Shown here piece by piece: positions 6,693 through 11,039 of a stretch of DNA of 11,039 nucleotides (its first letter is position 1; each line of letters begins with the position of its first letter). This DNA is from Bremia lactucae (lineage: Eukaryota; Oomycota; Peronosporomycetes; Peronosporales; Peronosporaceae). The position numbers were made by a program, and so were the translations under genes. The notes under the pieces are model-generated. The model worked only from the letters and a program-made list of their open reading frames with translations. It was not told where the DNA came from and did not search any database. The stretch lies in NCBI RefSeq assembly GCF_004359215.1, contig NC_090613.1, positions 2,189,445 through 2,200,483 on the forward strand, read 5' to 3'.

Positions 6693-8582
6693 CCTCGATA
6701 TGCTCTTTTAGTATTTGGCGCCAGATTCATTAGTCTGCACATGTTGTTTCGAGAACGTTTTTGTAGAGCCACATGCTACCCAATCTACACTTACCAGCTG
6801 TTCTTCATTTCATGTTACCACAATATTCAAGCCCGAATAACATTCGACTCTTCAATAATCGGCTCGATTTTTTTGTGACATGTCCCAGATCACTTATTTT
6901 TTAAATGTAAGTTTTAGCTGTCTAAAATCGTATTTATTCCAGTGCGATATTCTTCTTTGTCAACACTATTCTTAAACTTTCGTCGACAAGGCTATTGGTA
7001 TAGATTGTTATTACCGCTCGATCTGAGCAAAAGAAGCGTCTAGCTTTATTTTCTTAAAGCTATCGTACATTCTGTAAGCTGATAGCCAAAAGTTCGCTTA
7101 GAGCGAAGGCAATACACAATGTAAAACATCCGGTATTGTTTGAGACTCTGCTAGACGCATCATCTTCGGCTAGTGACAGATCATTTCAGGCTAAAATTCT
7201 CGCAAGATTTTAAATGGAATGTGTAACTTTTAGATTTGCGCATCTTTTTGGGTATTTAAGCGACTTACTCTGCTCGCTACAAATAATAGTCCCTTTTGCT
7301 TTCGATTTCGCCTTTTGACCATGAATACTTTGCTTGCGAGTGACGTCCACGCTTGGTACTACATAATCGTATACTGTGTTTAACTCGCGTTTGATTTATC
7401 ATAAATTCGGCTCATTCTACAACTCAGAAGTCTCTCCATAGTGAGCGCGTCATATATCCTTAGTGAGGATGTACAAGCCAGCAGCCTTTTGTTCTTTATA
7501 TGCAAAATGTAATATTACTGAGCACCACATCTTGAAAAAAAAGATTTATGTGTAAAAAATGAATTCTTTCTTTACAGTATAATTCTGATTATGCATGTGC
7601 TACAGCCACATTAACCAATGAACGTGAGTAATATCTATCATTAATGGAAGTAATAGAATTATTCGTTTAAATAGCTTAGATACACTTGCGTACAGACTCC
7701 TTGTCATTTACTTAACACAAGAGTGATCAATTATCACTGAAATTTGAATTATATCGCTCGACATGCTTCCAGTCTAATACATATGCTCAAGGGTTATAAC
7801 TTAGCTGATGTTGTAATTAAATTCCGAATATAGCTAAAATAACCAGACTAAACACATAATACTGAATATCGGCATCCAGCTTATTATGCTCTAAGTAGAT
7901 TTTACATAAAGCAGGTACTGTTAAGGTTAAAGGTAGAATGGTTCATGCGGTATATTTATGATGTCAATCACGGATAAATGGTAAAAGGGATTCAGCAATT
8001 TATAATCAACCCCCATATTAAAAATTGTAACACCTGTTATAACTGCTCGATCCAACTACTGTATACAATATTCGGGCGATGTGATTTTCCAATTGATATA
8101 CGGCTGATGCTCTTAAGCTAAGGCTGACAAAGAGAACATGTTTTAACCACGTTATGAACAAAAGGTTTCGATATTTTGAAAATTAGTCGAACCCAAGTTC
8201 CACAATATGTCCAGTCGCTTAAGGTTTTGACGGCTGTGGTGGAAGCCTTTGTGCTTTCCACGGCTGCGAACGCTGCTGGATCTTACAGGGAAAAATATTG
8301 TTGTCGAGTGTTATTACTTGACGCACCTAGTCGTGTATATTTTTATCATACTGTTTTAATTACTACCTTACATTCTTCTGGTCGTGACGGGCTGTCGATC
8401 ATGACAAGTAGCTCAAGTGTCTGAACTAGTTGAGGTCTTCGAGTGGAACGACAAAAAATATTTTTTCCTGATGAGGGATGAGGTTTACGTGACTTAAGAC
8501 TTCCTCGGTTATATTCTTCCCTTGTTCCTGGCTTGCCCCGTGGTGGCCGGTGGACGCAGGAAACGGGCTGAACTTGCCCTAA
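6693..8582. other. AT-rich intergenic sequence, no recognised gene
   Basis: About 1.9 kb of mostly AT-rich sequence with stops in all frames. Small hairpins occur (for example TTCGCT-TAG-AGCGAA near 7093-7107), but no RNA gene, LTR or gene family was recognised. The last 400 bp (8176-8580) have higher GC and open frames on both strands: 82 residues at 8176-8424 (plus) and 95 residues at 8346-8633 (minus, basic, Pro/Arg/Lys-rich). Neither has a recognisable domain; they may be remnants of another element. Right after M one would expect the rest of element D, but no match to M's protease was seen. Confidence 0.5.
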
Positions 8583-8593
8583 TTTTACACAGT

Positions 8594-8625
8594 CCCCGTT
8601 AAGTACACTTGGTGTACTCAAGGGG
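8594..8625. repeat. Hairpin 1 in III's LTR
   Basis: CCCC-G-TT-A-AGTACAC pairs with GTGTACT-C-AA-GGGG around loop TTG; one bulge and one mismatch, 13 paired bases. Confidence 0.7.
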
Positions 8626-8631
8626 ATGGTC

Positions 8632-8652
8632 AATTACTTAAATGAAGTAATT
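8632..8652. repeat. Hairpin 2 in III's LTR
   Basis: AATTACTT / AAGTAATT form a perfect 8-bp stem around a 5-nt loop. Confidence 0.7.
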
Positions 8653-8704
8653 ACACCCAGCTCTCGGGCGTGGTTCACGTTTGTGACCAGCTCTTGTGTA
8701 TGCG

Positions 8705-8757
8705 ATGCACATAGGTGCATTCACATTAGGAGGGATAACGGCTTGCGTCATCCGTTA
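8705..8757. repeat. Hairpins 3 and 4 in III's LTR
   Basis: ATGCAC-ATAG-GTGCAT (8705-8720, perfect 6 bp) is followed by TAACGG / CCGTTA (8736-8741 with 8752-8757, 10-nt loop). Confidence 0.55.
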
Positions 8758-8758
8758 C

Positions 8759-8786
8759 GCGAGCGTATCAAGAAAGATACGCTCGC
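8759..8786. repeat. Hairpin 5 in III's LTR, perfect 11-bp stem
   Basis: GCGAGCGTATC / GATACGCTCGC around the loop AAGAAA. No T-run follows, so it is not a bacterial-type terminator. Confidence 0.75.
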
Positions 8787-9096
8787 AATACATATTAAGT
8801 GTTATCGATAGAGATGACATTTTAATTGGTCAAAAAAGGTATTTATATTTAATGCGATTAAATCTAAATCCGTCTGTCTGAAAACTTCTTCCTACTTAGT
8901 AAGTGCGCACGAGGCGCCAGATTTTACCGCTCCCGTGACGACACAACTAAACTACTTAGTGCGTTGGGTGAGCTCGCTAACGCGCCCACCAAAACTACCT
9001 CACTGCACGCAAGAGAAGCTGGTTTAACCGCTTCCTCGCTGTGCTAGGGTCTGCCTAAGTAGAGCGTGGCCACATTACGACGTGCCCGTCTACGAT

Positions 9097-9105
9097 TGGT
9101 AGCAC
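9097..9105 (+). other. Primer-binding site of element III
   Basis: TGGTAGCAC, identical to the sites in B and M, followed by a leader of about 45 bp and the gag start. Confidence 0.7.
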
Positions 9106-9147
9106 TTGAAATCCTTTCCACGACCCGCATCTCTGCGTGTGTACGTG

Positions 9148-10332
9148 ATGATGAGCCTCAATATTGATTGGGCTCATTTATTTCACTTCTCCGAACATCA
9201 TCGGGAGGTGGCAGGGCATATGGCGCAGGGAATTGGTGAACAAGCCCTGGCCAGGCTCCTGGGTAGTCCTCCTGAGCAACATGTTGCTCAGTTAAAGCAG
9301 TTTGAGGCATTCGTGCTCGGACAGCGGAGAGCGCGTCCGAGGCACAGAGGCATGCTGTGGCGGAGTCCGTCACTCAGACTTAAAATGTGCTGAAGCATGA
9401 GCAGGCTCGGAGCGAGGCTCTCAACAAGACTGTTGAGATGCTCTCTACCTGACCGCATCAACCGAGGCCCATTCGGACGGACCCGCCCAAGTTCGATGGA
9501 ACTGCAGGGCACACGATTGTCCACTGGCTTTTAGCCGTGGAGCAATGCGGTGTCGCGCAGCTCATCGAGGACGACAGCCGGATGGTGTCATACGCCATGT
9601 CGCATCTGCGAGGTAAGGCCTCCGAGTGGGCTTACTCTGCGCTTATGGCGGACAGAAAGGCGTTTCCTGAATGGGCGATCTTTAAGGAAAAGATTCGCGC
9701 CATGTACCAGCCGCCGAACAACGAAGTGTCGCTTCAGGCGCTTCGCTGTTCGGCGGCTGGTACATGGCGCGAATTTTTTATTTTTAAGATCGCTTATTTA
9801 GTAGCGCGACAGGCGAAGCGATCTCTGCAAGAGCATGTGCAAGAGATGCGCTCGTTTTCGGCGTCCATTACCGTAGGTCCGATTCCGGAGCACATTAAGG
9901 TGCCCACGTTTATGAACGGACTACGGCATGGCCCATCGCGACAGGCCCTTTTCAGAAAGGTGCCGTCGACGATGGAAGAGGCAATCCAAATTGCCTTAGT
10001 TGAGGAGCAATCCTACAACAGTGCCTCGGCGACAGCTTGGTATAAGCCGTCGGCCGAGAGGTCAGATGCCACTCCCATGGAGTTGGGCAATGCAGACGTT
10101 GTCTGTTTTAATTGCGGCAAGCCCCGGCCATATGATGGCTCGCTGCTATGCCAGGGTCCCTGCTGTGGCAAAGTTGCCCAGCAAGAGGACTCCCTTCCCA
10201 AAGGGCGATGGCGAGAACCAGCGTGCGAGACGCATGAGCTCTGCATCGACCACTGAGAGATCGGGAAATGCAGGAGCGCATGGCGGGATGCCCCTGACGC
10301 GGACTCTGACGCTACCCCTAAGTTCAAAGTAG
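9148..10332 (+). pseudogene. Gag pseudogene of element III
   Basis: Start at ATGATG (9148 or 9151), reading M-M-S-L-N-I-D-W. A frame change near 9318-9335 breaks the N-terminal coiled region. The next frame has a TAA near 9388 and a TGA near 9450. From about 9470 the capsid-like domain reads PPKFDGTAGHTIVHWLLAVE and stays open to 10256: HLRGKASEWAY, FKEKIRAMYQPPN, ARQAKRSLQEHVQEMRSFSA, TFMNGLRHGPSRQALF, EEAIQIALVEEQSYNSA, then T-P-M-E-L-G-N. Inside it, 9741-9801 is an inverted copy of 9667-9726 that adds about 21 foreign residues. The CCHC knuckle starts C-F-N-C-G-K at 10104 but an extra C in the run 10122-10125 shifts the frame; G-H-M-M-A-R-C follows in the next frame (to 10146), open to 10332. 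Role: particle core and RNA binding. Broken by stops, shifts and the foldback. Confidence 0.8.
9667..9801. repeat. 60-bp inverted duplication (foldback) inside gag of III
   Basis: Left arm 9667-9726, right arm 9741-9801, 14-nt loop. The inner 36 bp pair with a single mismatch; the outer part has about seven mismatches and one indel, mostly T in the right arm where the left-arm complement has C. The right arm interrupts the conserved reading between V-S-L-Q-A and A-R-Q-A-K-R-S without closing the frame. Confidence 0.85.
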
Positions 10333-10376
10333 TGAAACAAATGGGTAGCATAGTCCGTGAGGTCTCGAGATTTTGA

Positions 10377-11039
10377 TTCTCAACCCTGCTGGTCTATAGC
10401 GCTCAAGTACGAGGCTATGACCAGGTGATGACTCTCCTAGTGGATTCGAGTGCATCACAAAATCTTGTAAATCTCGCGGCTCTAAGAAATAGACCGGCGA
10501 TGTTTGAGTCGATTTGCCAGGATGGCAAGCGAGAAGAGGTGACCGTTCGTTTAGCAAACGGCGCGCTCGTAAAGTCTGAGGGAGTATAAGTTGAACTCGC
10601 GTTCAGCTTTAGTGACTTCTCTTGTAAAGAGAAGTTCACAGTGCTAGGTATGGAGAGTCCGTATGACCTCATCCTAAGCATGCCAGGGTTGACAAAACAC
10701 CAACCATGGATAGACTGGCGTACACGCACAGTTGCGAACTCTACGCAGGACATTGGAAAGGATGTGCTCATGCGAGAGGCGTATGCAACTGATGTCGTGT
10801 CGAACACAGTTGAGGGTGCGTTGACGGGATGTCAAACGTCACCAATTCCTACCCAGCTCGTGGAGACTGAGGTAGTGAATAGGACGATGACAAGTAGTCA
10901 TGCGTCCGAATGTCCTGCACAGAGCCGAGAGCCTGTGGCAGTAGACGGCGAGCTGACAAGAAGTCATGCGTCGCATAAACCGGCACAGTGCCAAGAGCCT
11001 GGTGCGGTTGGAAGGGGTGCGTTAGCCAGGAGTGCAACG
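10377..11039 (+). pseudogene. Aspartic protease / pol start of element III, catalytically dead, partial
   Basis: After a TGA (10374-10376) the frame reads SAQVRGYDQVMTLLV then D-S-S-A-S (10443-10457), the protease active site with Gly replaced by Ser. It continues through QNLVNLAALRNRP and VTVRLANGALV to a TAA at 10587-10589, then, in the same frame, to the window end. The second motif is Y-D-L-I-L-S-M-P-G-L, so its Gly is also Ser (GGC to AGC fits a G-to-A change) and the following Trp is Gly. WIDWRTRTVANS follows. The last about 220 bp code a repetitive linker that in such elements joins protease and reverse transcriptase. The enzyme should be inactive even without the stop. Reverse transcriptase, if kept, lies beyond the edge. 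Confidence 0.8.
10818..11039 (+). repeat. Tandem 22-23 residue repeat in the protease-RT linker
   Basis: Units start near 10887 (MTSSHASECPAQSREP), 10953 (LTRSHASHKPAQCQEP) and 11022 (LARSAT, cut by the edge), spaced 66 and about 69 bp. A more diverged unit (LTGCQTS) begins near 10821. DNA blocks such as TGACAAG.AGTCATGCGTC and GCACAG.GCC.AGAGCCTG recur. The window ends within the array. Confidence 0.75.

Larger units (their letters stand above)
8583..9094 (+). repeat. Probable 5' LTR of element III (hairpin-rich)
   Basis: The right edge is set by the PBS at 9097 with the family's 2-nt spacer; the LTR would then end TACG, with CG where CA is expected (A to G). The left edge is inferred from the start of GC-richer structured sequence (TTTACACAGTCCCC) and has no TG, so it is uncertain. 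Five hairpins lie in 8594-8786. No second copy in the window allows a check. Confidence 0.45.
8583..11039 (+). mobile_element. Element III: Ty3/gypsy-type retrotransposon, 5' part, cut by window end
   Basis: 5' LTR (about 8583-9094), PBS at 9097, gag from about 9148, zinc knuckle at 10104-10146, protease from about 10377, then the protease-RT linker to the edge. The Gag and protease differ from those of M and of A/B, so this is a third family. All coding parts carry stops or shifts, but they are less decayed than in A and B. GC is higher than in the flanking DNA. RT, RNase H, integrase and 3' LTR, if present, are to the right of the window. Confidence 0.8.

Noticed and set aside
6693..8175. 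tRNA or other RNA gene in the AT-rich stretch
   Set aside because: No cloverleaf with A and B boxes was found by eye; the small hairpins are isolated.
8346..8633. Basic 95-residue minus-strand protein as a real gene
   Set aside because: No domain, no start or promoter support, and it runs into the inferred LTR of III.
8594..8786. CRISPR array or bacterial terminators
   Set aside because: The hairpins differ in sequence, there are no regular spacers or T-tracts, and the context is eukaryotic LTR DNA.
10013..10351. 112-codon minus-strand ORF, and the 10415-10807 minus ORF
   Set aside because: Both are antisense to the gag end and protease of III, where motif order is clear on the plus strand.

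Overview
The window looks like a gene-poor, repeat-packed stretch of a eukaryotic genome, most likely an oomycete (Phytophthora or downy-mildew type). The reasons are several decayed Gag and protease segments of the Ty3/gypsy kind known from those genomes, LTRs with an initiator-Met-type primer site (TGGTAGCAC), nested insertion, and AT-rich filler without conserved host genes. The organism call comes from family recognition, not from a search. No intact protein-coding gene, rRNA, tRNA or CRISPR was found.

Layout. (1) 1-1371, minus strand, element A: LTR 1119-1371, decayed primer site, gag pseudogene from ATG at 1067 to the left window edge. (2) 1449-2865, plus strand, element B, a diverged copy of the same family placed head-to-head with A about 77 bp away: 5' LTR 1449-1902, primer site 1905, gag 1961-2598 cut short, then a second LTR 2619 to about 2865. 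(3) 3318-3756, element D: an old zinc-knuckle and protease fragment of another family. (4) 3757-6687, element M: a complete LTR-to-LTR copy of D's family inserted into D, with two 481-bp LTRs, PBS, purine tract, 4/5-matching 5-bp target duplication, and broken gag and protease; RT, RNase H and integrase are missing. (5) 6688-8582: AT-rich sequence without recognisable genes. (6) 8583-11039, element III of a third family: hairpin-rich 5' LTR, primer site 9097, gag with stops, frameshifts and a 60-bp inverted duplication, then a protease-dead pol start that runs off the right edge through a tandem 22-23 residue repeat.

All coding remnants belong to retrotransposons. Gag would form the particle, its CCHC knuckle would bind RNA, and the aspartic protease would cut the polyprotein. 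Each copy here is broken and could move only if proteins were supplied in trans. The relative ages are readable: M's LTRs differ at about 26 of 481 sites by hand count, while D, A and B are much more decayed.

Points that stand out: a start-codon palindrome in the A/B gag; a 182-bp insertion flanked by CGTA repeats in B's LTR; a TATA-containing perfect hairpin in M's LTRs; a cluster of five hairpins in III's LTR; and the foldback inside III's gag.
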